Source: Rhodopirellula bahusiensis
GTDB taxonomy: Bacteria > Planctomycetota > Planctomycetia > Pirellulales > Pirellulaceae
DNA: 64,000 nt
Direction of reading: 5' to 3'
Assembly (NCBI RefSeq): GCF_002727185.1
Contig: NZ_NIZW01000018.1
Span: 1 to 64,000 of the forward strand
Part shown: in pieces, positions 7,546 through 14,552 of the stretch
How positions within the stretch are numbered: the first letter of the stretch is position 1
Layout: every line of letters begins with the position of its first letter
Notes under the pieces: generated by a model
The model's database searches: none
Told to the model about the DNA's origin: nothing
What the model saw: the letters and a program-made list of their open reading frames with translations, nothing else
Program-made: the position numbers and the translations under genes

Positions 7546-7834
7546 CCGATTTAGAGCCTCGCACGTATATGAGCTGCCTTTCACCTTGACCACTGCCAAA
7601 TACACAGCTGAAAGCGCGAAGCATATCGCGGATACCTATCTCCAACGTTCCGGCATTGTTGATCTGGAGTTTTCATGCGTACGTGACGAGGTTGCTAGTG
7701 ACGGCGCTTCGCTGTGGGTGGTGATATACTCTCGACTCGACGATCCCGAGGCTGAGTGGCAATTCCAAAGCGGCCCGGTATGCGTTGAAGTTGACAAGAC
7801 AACAGGGGAACCCTCGTTGACCCTGATGCCGTAG
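7517..7834 (+). CDS. hypothetical small soluble protein
   Basis: The protein has 105 residues from a GTG start. It contains SAKHIADTYLQRSGI, then WVVIYSR, then GPVCVEVDKTTGEPSLTLMP. The ending VEVDKTTGE resembles the close of PepSY-like or NTF2-type small domains, which is only a fold hint. The start is uncertain because its first codons overlap a putative attC remnant. The downstream 460 bp hold only repeats. Confidence 0.5.
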   Translation: MAPAPPTDIDRFRASHVYELPFTLTTAKYTAESAKHIADTYLQRSGIVDLEFSCVRDEVASDGASLWVVIYSRLDDPEAEWQFQSGPVCVEVDKTTGEPSLTLMP

Positions 7835-7874
7835 TCCAACTCGCATTCACTCGAAACACATTTCGAAGCAATAA

Positions 7875-7932
7875 ACCATGCGAATCAGGAGACCATGCGA
7901 ATCAGGAATAGGGGCCCAGTTGCCCGGGCCCC
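7875..7932. repeat. 16-bp tandem duplication followed by a GGGGCCC hairpin
   Basis: ACCATGCGAATCAGGA occurs at 7875-7890 and again at 7892-7907. A 7-bp GC stem, GGGGCCC (7911) with GGGCCCC (7926), follows. The hairpin lacks a downstream T-run on the plus strand, so I do not call a terminator. Confidence 0.5.
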
Positions 7933-8028
7933 CAAACGATCAAGCGGATGCTTGGCGTGCGGTCTCGGTTCGATGGGGTATTACCTGACTCGGAAACGGC
8001 GTTGGCATGTGTTGATTGGCCACGGATG

Positions 8029-8094
8029 GACACCGATGAACACAGATTGAAAAGAGCGCACTCATTCGTGTTGATCAGTGTGAATCCGTGGCTC
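8029..8094. repeat. CCACGGAT-type foldback repeat
   Basis: GCCACGGATGGACACCGATG opens the left arm and GATCAGTGTGAATCCGTGGC closes the right arm, forming an imperfect hairpin of about 66 bp. Similar GGATGAACAC repeats are frequent in planctomycete intergenic DNA. It sits in a cassette downstream of the gene ending at 7834. Confidence 0.55.
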
Positions 8095-8193
8095 ATTTCT
8101 TTGGCCCATTCTTGACCTCACCGTCAAAAGTGGTGTGGTACGATGAGTGCATTTCGGCATCATCGATTGGTGCTGAATTACGCGTGGAGGTGC

Positions 8194-8278
8194 GAACCAC
8201 GCGTCGGACCGAAGTGCTCAACAACACTTTACCCTGGTTGCTGACCGTTCATTCGCACTTCGGTCAACGCGACCGTTC
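8194..8278 (+). other. attC-like recombination site 9
   Basis: The left arm, GAACCACGCGTCGGACCGAA then GTGC, starts at 8194. The right arm, GCACTTCGGTCAACGCGACC then GTTC, ends at 8278. The inner 11-bp boxes GACCGAAGTGC/GCACTTCGGTC pair perfectly. The outer GAAC/GTTC and ACGCG/CGCGT pair, and one extra G is unpaired on the left arm. This is the best-preserved site in the array. Confidence 0.7.
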
Positions 8279-8296
8279 TGCAATACAGGCACGCTG

Positions 8297-8839
8297 ATGC
8301 TAAACAAAGCAATCGTTATTCTTACATCGCTGTTTATCGTTCATTTGCAGGCTGAATCAGCGTTCGCGACAGATCGGGACGCTGTTTCAGTTGCGATGCA
8401 ATTTGTGAATGCAGCAATGATCCAAGGCGACATCGGCCAAGTCGAACCGCTCGTTAAAAAAGGTGCCACTCGCAAACGCGGAAAGCCAGGATCCCTCTTG
8501 GGAGACTTGCGCCGAGAGCAGAAGCAAATTCAAAATGCGAATCCATTGCCGGAACTGCGGCTTCGTGAGATCTACTTGGTACGTGATGGCGAACAAGAGC
8601 ATCTCAAAGATCGAATTTTGCGGCACATGCGTCAGCGAGGTAAGAACGTCACTGAGGAGGAAGCCGACGTTCCTGCTGATGTCATCGCAAAGGCATATGG
8701 GATGACGAAAGATCGAACCATCTGCATGTTATTTTATGAGCGAAGGCGAGACGCAAACTCCGTCGCTGTCAATCTCGTTCTTCTTGCGCTCGAAGAAATC
8801 GACGGCAAATTTTTGGTCGCACATGTTTGGGATGATTAG
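8297..8839 (+). CDS. hypothetical secreted protein, paralogue of the gene at 6902
   Basis: The protein of 180 residues has an N-terminal signal peptide (cleavage near ESAFA, residue 24). It is homologous to the product at 6902, sharing KRGKPGSLLGDLRREQKQI, ELRLREIYL and an ending in KFLVAHVWDD. The two differ at most positions between these blocks, so the duplication is old or the copies were acquired separately. The start is 19 bp after attC-like site 9, a typical cassette spacing. Confidence 0.75.
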   Translation: MLNKAIVILTSLFIVHLQAESAFATDRDAVSVAMQFVNAAMIQGDIGQVEPLVKKGATRKRGKPGSLLGDLRREQKQIQNANPLPELRLREIYLVRDGEQEHLKDRILRHMRQRGKNVTEEEADVPADVIAKAYGMTKDRTICMLFYERRRDANSVAVNLVLLALEEIDGKFLVAHVWDD

Positions 8840-9154
8840 CTGCACACAGGGTTCTCATCATGCAGAACCATTTCGGTCGGGTTGGGTCCCGGTAGCCCGG
8901 AACACCACCCGCACCACCTGGCAAGTGGTCCTCGTCGAGAAGATGTCGAGCGACACCTCTTTGCAGGATGACCGAGCATCTTTGCAGGCTTGCTCCCCAC
9001 GGTTGGTCACCTCCCTACAGTTGCCCTCGCTTCGTCCTGTCTTACTTCTGAGTTACATTTCGTATCTTGAATCGTTGTGAAAGAAACCGGAACTCAGCCC
9101 AGGGGACTGGCTTCCCGAACGAAGTGGCATCCCCAAAGATCACGCCCATGTTGG
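8840..9154. other. intergenic stretch, no gene recognised
   Basis: This holds a short GGTGGTG/CACCACC-type hairpin near 8925 and open frames without any family resemblance. No attC-like palindrome lies directly after the gene ending at 8839; the next is near 9155. Confidence 0.4.
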
Positions 9155-9233
9155 GCGTACTGCAACGAAGCCGGGTTTGCGTGGTTTTACAAATCGAGAA
9201 TCGACCGTCTTCGATCGGTGATGTGTAGCGTTC
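9155..9233 (+). other. attC-like recombination site 10, partly degenerate
   Basis: The right half, CGGTGATGTGTAGCGTTCCC, matches the right half of site 1 at 14 of about 16 positions. The left half is weaker (GCGTACTGCAACGAAGCCGG). The gene at 9269 starts 36 bp after the GTTC, consistent with a cassette junction. Confidence 0.5.
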
Positions 9234-9268
9234 CCAACCATAGCTTGTGTACCTGGAATCGGAGCAAC

Positions 9269-9487
9269 ATGGCAAGCAACAAACCCTGGCTCGATGGCCC
9301 CTCAGCAAAAGACCGGGCCACCGCAAAAATGTGGCAAGGCGGACCGTTCTTTCTCATTGGATTGATCAGCACCGCTGGCACGCACTATCTCTTGGGGATC
9401 ATTTGGATCTGGACCGTCATCATTGGAATCGCCGGTCTGTTCTGGTTTCTTACCGGGCTGATCACATACTATACCGGTATCGAATAG
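9269..9487 (+). CDS. small two-helix membrane protein, last cassette gene
   Basis: The protein of 72 residues has a short polar N-terminus (MASNKPWLDGPSAKDRA) followed by two transmembrane helices (FFLIGLISTAGTHYLLGI and WIWTVIIGIAGLFWFLTG) joined by a tight turn. I do not recognise the family. I chose the ATG at 9269 over upstream starts because the longer frame runs through the attC-like site; GGAG lies 4 nt upstream. Confidence 0.65.
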   Translation: MASNKPWLDGPSAKDRATAKMWQGGPFFLIGLISTAGTHYLLGIIWIWTVIIGIAGLFWFLTGLITYYTGIE

Positions 9488-9503
9488 CGGGTTGACGACG
9501 ACT

Positions 9504-9637
9504 AACTAAGGAACCATTCGGAAACAACTTCGGGATCTAAAAAAGGTAGCGGAAGGGCGCGAGCCCTCCGGTGACACACCGGGCGGCTCGCGCCGCTCCG
9601 CTAAAGCCGAACTTGATTCCGAACGGTTCCTAAGTTG
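9504..9637. repeat. nested palindromic element (MITE-like) carrying a REP-like core
   Basis: The outer arms AACTAAGGAACCATTCGG (9504) and CCGAACGGTTCCTAAGTT (ending 9637) pair over about 28 bp with few mismatches. Inside lies a second palindrome, 9547-9603, of the form TAGCGGA...GCGCGAGCC...GGCTCGCGCC...TCCGCTA. The inner part recurs at 46894-46956 and in decayed form near 11357. The outer arms are seen only here, which suggests one repeat nested in another. Confidence 0.65.
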
Positions 9638-9833
9638 CGTCCGCACGCGAGACTGGTCACGACGTCAACGCGTCGACCGTCCGGCAGCGAAGTCACCGCG
9701 GCTGTTGGAAGCTCTCGCTTCTTCCTCCGGAAAAGCGCATTTCTTCAAAACGTTTTTTTTGCCAATATCTGATCCTTCGAAACGAACACGCCACTAGAAT
9801 CAACTGATCAACCACTTCGACTGGAAAGTACAA

Positions 9834-9929
9834 ATGCCCGGCTTCATGGAACTGCTAATCATCGCTGTCATTCTTTGCATCTTCATCGGAGGTGCATTTC
9901 TGCTTTACCGAGCTGCGTCTCGAAAATAG
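9834..9929 (+). CDS. single-helix microprotein
   Basis: This 31-residue ORF reads MPGFMELLIIAVILCI, then FIGGAFLLYRAASRK. It is one transmembrane helix with a short basic tail, an arrangement typical of membrane microproteins and faintly like a TatA N-terminus without the amphipathic helix. GGAAAG lies about 6 nt before the ATG. It is too short for composition-based support, so confidence rests on the clean helix, basic end and ribosome-binding site. Confidence 0.5.
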   Translation: MPGFMELLIIAVILCIFIGGAFLLYRAASRK

Positions 9930-10035
9930 ACGTCTGAACGCCGGTCGTATTTCTCGACCGTTTATGTGTTTCTGATGCATGGTGTTGCCAGCTTGGTTTT
10001 CCATGCACTGCGAAACAAGGCGGATAGCCAATAGC

Positions 10036-10272
10036 GATCTGACTTCACTTGGATGCGGCGGTTGAGTCGCTTTCTCTTTCGGTTGCTTCGTTCATCGCGG
10101 ATCTTCATGCAGCTTGTCTGAATCTCGTGCGGCAGGAAGTTGCCGGCAATTGCTTCGCCCGCAACATTCTTGCTCTTCACCATCTTTCCGTTTCGACGAA
10201 CCCGGCACGTCACTGCTTCTCGAGTGACACCTGCGATGCGACTGACATTGATCGCAACTCGCTGAATGTACG
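10036..10272 (-). pseudogene. remnant of an IS91-like transposase with its 3' end repeat
   Basis: On the minus strand 10272-10093 reads YIQRVAINVSRIAGVTREAV, then further residues to SCMKIRD. This corresponds to residues from Tyr244 (YVHRVAISDSRII...) to about MKIRH of the intact transposase at 424-1572. Directly after MKIRD the sequence jumps to the 58-bp terminal repeat (10093-10036). The N-terminal two-thirds and the C-terminus are missing. It records an older insertion of the same family, shortened by an internal deletion. Confidence 0.75.
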
Positions 10273-10533
10273 GGCATGATGAAACGTTGGCTCGTCGATT
10301 TTTGTCGTTGAAGAAGCAGCAAACGGAGTTGAACTTGTCGAAGTACAGTGCGAGAATAATCGCGTAGAGCCTGTTCTTGTGTCTGGTATGTGGAGTGACT
10401 GCAACAGGCTCGCGCACTGCCAGATCGCGGGGCCGAGTCGCCGGTCATTTTCGACAGATGACTCCCATCGGTGCATTTGGACAGAGGTGGAATCTTCATC
10501 CGACTGAAATCTTCCAACGCTGGATAGAACGTC
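10273..10533. other. intergenic stretch beside the IS remnant
   Basis: I see no gene here. AGCCTGTT and AACAGGCT near 10370-10412 form a short inverted repeat, perhaps part of the decayed element. Confidence 0.35.
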
Positions 10534-11199
10534 ATGGACCGACGCACCGCACTCCGCTTTCTCGCTTTTTCGGCCACAACCACTTCGCTCGCTGGATGCA
10601 GTGCCCGGACCGCGCGTTTTGACTCGCAACCCAAACGCGGGTTGCTCGAAGACCGGTGGCCAGGTCACTACTTTGACACCGTCACGGCGCGGTACTCTCT
10701 GCGATTGCAGAGTCCCTCACAATCCCTTAGCCGTGCGTCACAAATTGCAATTCCGCTTGTTTCAAGTGACGGCACTCTCCTGTCTCCAGGGCCCACTGAA
10801 CCGTCCGTCCGACCGGCGCGCGCAACGGTCGACTTGAAATACGATTCCGCATCGCAAGCTGACTGCGAAGTCGTCGTCACCGTATTTTGGCCAATTGACG
10901 AGCCCGCACCCATCAATGGGCCGCGAGAAATGAATGAAACGACAATTGGCACGGTTGGTTTTCGCGATATCCAGCAATTCATCAACGGCACTGGACGTTT
11001 TCGATGCGACGACGACAACCACTTTTATGGACCGTCGATCGATGACAACGATGATCACTCCAAAAGCGAATTCGACATCATCGTGAATTGTGAGATTTCT
11101 GGTAAATCAGATGCGTCCAATTTTCGCGGTGATATTCGATACCGTGATGGGCTCGTGCTCTACCGACTCGCTGAGCGCGTTGTTCCGGGGATCGGGTAG
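10534..11199 (+). CDS. putative Tat-exported lipoprotein of unknown function
   Basis: The protein of 221 residues has N-terminus MDRRTALRFLAFSATTTSLA, then GC. The twin arginines plus a lipobox (SLAGC, Cys22) suggest Tat-dependent export and lipidation. The mature part is polar with an acidic run (DDDNHFYGPSIDDNDD, about 160-180) that might bind divalent cations, which is inference. I do not recognise the family. It is the first chromosomal-looking gene right of the accessory region. Confidence 0.7.
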   Translation: MDRRTALRFLAFSATTTSLAGCSARTARFDSQPKRGLLEDRWPGHYFDTVTARYSLRLQSPSQSLSRASQIAIPLVSSDGTLLSPGPTEPSVRPARATVDLKYDSASQADCEVVVTVFWPIDEPAPINGPREMNETTIGTVGFRDIQQFINGTGRFRCDDDNHFYGPSIDDNDDHSKSEFDIIVNCEISGKSDASNFRGDIRYRDGLVLYRLAERVVPGIG

Positions 11200-11440
11200 A
11201 CCGCGGAAGAGCCTGCGGGAATCTCAGCGGCGGTTCTGGGCGGAGTGATATGGGGAATTTTGTCACGACTGCGAGCGATCGTGGTTTGTCAGGATTGAAT
11301 CTTTGGGCTGGACAAACCGGAGAGCTCGCACCCTGTCGCTAAGATTGGTAGCAGTCCAACGCGAGCCGTCCGATGTCACACTCAGTCTTTTCAGTGACGC
11401 ACCGCTAATGGTCTGTCAAAGTTAAAAGTTAGGGATGTTC
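11200..11440. other. intergenic stretch with a decayed REP-like copy
   Basis: Around 11357-11385 the sequence ACGCGAGCCGTCCGATGTCA resembles the core of the palindrome at 9547-9603 but no longer folds well. I see nothing else. Confidence 0.35.
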
Positions 11441-11506
11441 GTAGTGGACGAGGCGACGAGTCCTTGGTTTTGACGCCAGTTCAGGACTCGTCGCCTCGTC
11501 CACTAC
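11441..11506. repeat. perfect 24-bp inverted repeat
   Basis: The arms at 11441-11464 and 11483-11506 (each starting GTAGTGGACGAGGCGACGAG on its own strand) are exact complements around an 18-base loop. Perfect conservation suggests recent origin or selection on the hairpin. It lies 300 bp before the next gene and is followed on the plus strand by CCTAAAAATAAA, so it is not a classical terminator. Confidence 0.75.
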
Positions 11507-11796
11507 CCTAAAAATAAATCGTGACGAACCGCTAGGGCCCGCAATCGACAACTTACGAAGCCGGCATCCTGTTGTTGCTCCCCGGCTGCCCCTGCCGAAT
11601 CGAAAACGACCTCCTCGCCGGTGAACGAAGCGTGCACCCCAGCGAACCACGGTTCGCACAGCCACGAAAAACTTGACATCGGTGCACCGCACCCCCAAAC
11701 TAGCCTCGGGCAACGCGGCTGGAGATGAGCACATCGTTGCCCTGCTGAAGTTCTTCTTCAATCAGGCGTTCAGCCCCCTTCGCAACGGAAATCCCA

Positions 11797-12168
11797 ATGA
11801 AACGTCCGTCCCAATTCGCTTTCGCAGGCGTTGCACTGGCCGCCATGATTTTGTTTGGCGTCTACAACACATTGGCCGGCGATGAACCCGCAGCAGCATT
11901 CAACCCGAACACCCATTCGCTCCTAGTTGAGCGCGCAAAGACTGTCGCGGAGTTCGGCAAAGAACACCCACGCGTCAAGGCACTTGATGCTCAAATATTG
12001 GTGGCGGCTAGACTTCCAGTCGAAGCCGCGGTTCTCGATGTCGCGAAGATAGCCGACGCCGAAGTACGAATGATTGTCCAAAACCTTGTCGGACGCATTG
12101 ACTCGCTTGAGCGGCGAGTCGCGGAGTTGGAGGCTCGCAAGCCACGCACCGAATTGCTCGGACGTTAG
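11797..12168 (+). CDS. hypothetical exported protein with C-terminal coiled coil
   Basis: The protein of 123 residues has an N-terminal hydrophobic segment (about 7-27, FAFAGVALAAMILFGVYNTL) and then mostly helical sequence. It ends in a heptad-like stretch, IDSLERRVAELEARK (about 103-117). It could be a periplasmic oligomer or a membrane-anchored coiled-coil protein. I do not recognise the family, and nothing in the neighbourhood indicates a role. Confidence 0.65.
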   Translation: MKRPSQFAFAGVALAAMILFGVYNTLAGDEPAAAFNPNTHSLLVERAKTVAEFGKEHPRVKALDAQILVAARLPVEAAVLDVAKIADAEVRMIVQNLVGRIDSLERRVAELEARKPRTELLGR

Positions 12169-12212
12169 AAGCAAGATGCGACGGATTACCGTGCCGTGAC
12201 GCAGAGCGACAG

Positions 12213-12401
12213 GTGATGTTGACGAATGACAACCGGATCAACTCGGCAAGCATCGAAGCGTACGCACACGGAGGATCGGTTGGCCTTTCGCGTCAAACCG
12301 GCGAAGGCAAAGCATTGACGCACATCGTTGGCGATACGGAGGGATCGTACGTCAAAATCCAACGGCTTGAAGGTGAGGAAACCTATCTCCCAGAAGAATA
12401 G
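12213..12401 (+). CDS. small hypothetical protein
   Basis: This 62-residue ORF, from GTG or the adjacent ATG, has a plausible globular pattern (SIEAYAHGGSVGLSR, then IVGDTEGSYVKIQRLEG). It lies in the same orientation between two genes. It has no signal peptide or membrane segment and no strong ribosome-binding site. It could equally be a fragment of a longer gene. Confidence 0.4.
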   Translation: MMLTNDNRINSASIEAYAHGGSVGLSRQTGEGKALTHIVGDTEGSYVKIQRLEGEETYLPEE

Positions 12402-12488
12402 AAACGCAACGATGACATGAACCGAAGCGAGAGTCTCGATCAACGCCGTTCTGCCTGCTACTGATACTAATACAAGGTGAGGTCCCCT

Positions 12489-13076
12489 ATGACGCGTCAT
12501 CGTTTTGTTTGCCTCGTGGTCCTCAGCATGCTCGCGGTCGGTGCCGCCGACTTACCGGCTCAGTCTCCGGAGCCGGCCGCGTTGCGACAACTCAACCAAG
12601 TGTTCGTCAAAGTCATCGTGCCCGTCACCTCTCGTAGTCCCAAACAGGACGGACCAGTCGTTGAGTCGTGGGTTGCCCAGCAACTTCAACAACTGGGCGA
12701 AACCGAATATTTTGCTGTCACTGGTTGGGTGCCTGTTTGCGACGCACTGCTGGAACACGATGCCATCGACAATCGCGTGTGGGATGGCGGCCTGTCTGGC
12801 AGAAACGCCTTTTGCCCTGCTGGTGGAGACATCCCCGAACGGGAAAACGGACGTGTGCTGGTCAGCGTTGCTGGCTGGTTGCCTTTTGCCGGTTGCGAGG
12901 CGCGAGTCTCGCTGCCGGATGAACCTGGTAGCCGAGCAGTTGGCACGGTGCAGATTTTTAGTGGTGATGGTGCAGAGCGAAAGCCAGTCGGGACCAAACA
13001 CCAACTTCCGTATGTAGCCGTCATCATTGCGCCACCGCCCTATGAGGGCTTCACGTCACGCGGCGATGCCGAATAG
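12489..13076 (+). CDS. hypothetical exported protein
   Basis: The protein of 195 residues has signal peptide MTRHRFVCLVVLSMLAVGAA (cleavage near LPAQ). I took the ATG at 12489, preceded by AAGGTGAGG at about 6 nt, rather than the GTG at 12477. The mature region contains two cysteines (VPVCDALL and NAFCPAGG) plus AGCEARVSLP, so a disulfide is possible. I do not recognise the family. It is convergent with the beta-barrel gene to its right. Confidence 0.65.
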   Translation: MTRHRFVCLVVLSMLAVGAADLPAQSPEPAALRQLNQVFVKVIVPVTSRSPKQDGPVVESWVAQQLQQLGETEYFAVTGWVPVCDALLEHDAIDNRVWDGGLSGRNAFCPAGGDIPERENGRVLVSVAGWLPFAGCEARVSLPDEPGSRAVGTVQIFSGDGAERKPVGTKHQLPYVAVIIAPPPYEGFTSRGDAE

Positions 13077-13142
13077 GCAACACAAAGATCGCTAACGACC
13101 GGCGGAAACACCTGATCGACTTGTGCGACTGGTCATCTCCGA

Positions 13143-14489
13143 TCACTGTCGAAAGACGAAGAACGATCCGTTGTCTGCGACGTTGAACAGTGGGTTGCGG
13201 TAGCGTTGCTTTGGTCCGGTGACGCCGGGACGGAAGGCAAACCCGAGAGACAGGTTCCAACCTTCGGCTTGGTTTGCGTCCAACGCGGTGTCGTCGCCAG
13301 GGCTGAAGTAGGCCGATCCGACCAGCAAGGACCAATTGGTTTGCAATGGGATCTCCATCTCGCTACCCCAGATAAAGTGTTCTTCGCTGGTACCGCCCAG
13401 GAACGCGGTCATTTGCCCGGTCGTTCCCATCGTGCGACGATAGAACGCTCGGTACTGATCGACGGGCTCGATCGTTTCTGAACTCGTGAAGCCGCCGGCT
13501 TCAGTGGTCACGATTTGATCGGTCATCCCGGTCATGAATTGGAATCCAAACTCGTGGCACGCGGAAACTTTCCAGCTCAACTCGCCGCGAAGCTGAAGCA
13601 GGTCGCTTTGGTAGTACCAATCTTGGTTCAGATAGTCGGCGACCAATCCGTACTGCAATCCGTAGTCGACGCGGCGAAAGAATCCGCCTGTCACGAAGAC
13701 TTGGTGCATTCGTCCGCTGGTGAATTCTTCGCCTTCCAAATTGGTTTGGGTCGCACGCACGCCAAGCTGAGCGGACAGATCGAGCCCCAACCAATTGCGA
13801 AGGTCGCGGCCTTCATTGAAACCTTGGTAGTAACCAAAGCTGCCACTTCCGCCGCGAGGATCGCCAACCGCATCCAAGGCGGGGTAGTTGAGCGGTGACT
13901 TGAAGGATTGCGATCCAGCGAAGAACGAGAATCGGCTCCAGTCGACTCGCAGAATGGGCAAGAACAACGGGAAGCAATCGATCTCAGCTCCGCCACACAT
14001 CCCATCGCATCCACCGTCGCAGAATCCGCTGTCGCAACCCGACATCACGTTGCCACTGCAAGCGTCGCAACTGCAGACGCCGTATTCTTCCAAACCGCAA
14101 CCCATTTCCAGTCCGCAGCTGACTTCCATGCCGCAGTCTGGGCCGCCCATCACACCCGATGTCGAGCAAGCATCGCAATCGCAACCGCCATCCAAGTAAC
14201 CAACTTGCTTGACCGAGCCATTCGCTGGCCTGGCCACCAGTGTCGGCTGGCGATTTGCCGCCGAATGGCTCTGCTGAGCCGTCCGGTTGCTACTTTGAGG
14301 CGACCATCCGGATTGCGTGCGTGATGATTGCGTCGTGGCGTTGTTTCCCAAGGAGTTCGGGTTTCCCTGGGAAACGGGCCGGCTGCGAATCAGCTGGTCG
14401 GCTGCGTCGGCGCTGGACAACGTCAGTGACGCGAACGCGAAAATGAAGCAGGCGACGAGGCACAACAATCGACGGGGAATGGTTATCAT
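13143..14489 (-). CDS. putative outer-membrane beta-barrel protein with Cys-rich N-terminal region
   Basis: The protein of 448 residues has a signal peptide (cleavage after SSADA, about residue 29) and a Ser/Gln/Asn-rich linker. A cysteine-rich segment follows at about 100-175 with repeated CDCDAC, CGLEMGCGLE and CDGGCDGMCGG units. The region of about 270 residues after that has alternating aromatic/polar strands ending in phenylalanine (SFFVFRQ), typical of an outer-membrane barrel. The layout fits the planctomycete family I know as DUF6666; that assignment is from memory. The role of the Cys cluster is unknown. Confidence 0.7.
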   Translation of the reverse strand: MITIPRRLLCLVACFIFAFASLTLSSADAADQLIRSRPVSQGNPNSLGNNATTQSSRTQSGWSPQSSNRTAQQSHSAANRQPTLVARPANGSVKQVGYLDGGCDCDACSTSGVMGGPDCGMEVSCGLEMGCGLEEYGVCSCDACSGNVMSGCDSGFCDGGCDGMCGGAEIDCFPLFLPILRVDWSRFSFFAGSQSFKSPLNYPALDAVGDPRGGSGSFGYYQGFNEGRDLRNWLGLDLSAQLGVRATQTNLEGEEFTSGRMHQVFVTGGFFRRVDYGLQYGLVADYLNQDWYYQSDLLQLRGELSWKVSACHEFGFQFMTGMTDQIVTTEAGGFTSSETIEPVDQYRAFYRRTMGTTGQMTAFLGGTSEEHFIWGSEMEIPLQTNWSLLVGSAYFSPGDDTALDANQAEGWNLSLGFAFRPGVTGPKQRYRNPLFNVADNGSFFVFRQ

Positions 14490-14552
14490 AGGACGTCATT
14501 GCCGGAATAGGGACATGGAACTTTCTTCTTATCGGACGTCATAACCCACCTC

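Noticed and set aside
7911-7932. GGGGCCC hairpin as a rho-independent terminator
   Set aside because: No T-run follows the stem on either plausible strand, so only a hairpin repeat is reported.
9077-9268. Upstream extension of the 72-residue membrane protein
   Set aside because: It would translate an attC-like site. The conserved-looking start is the ATG at 9269, before the polar N-terminus.
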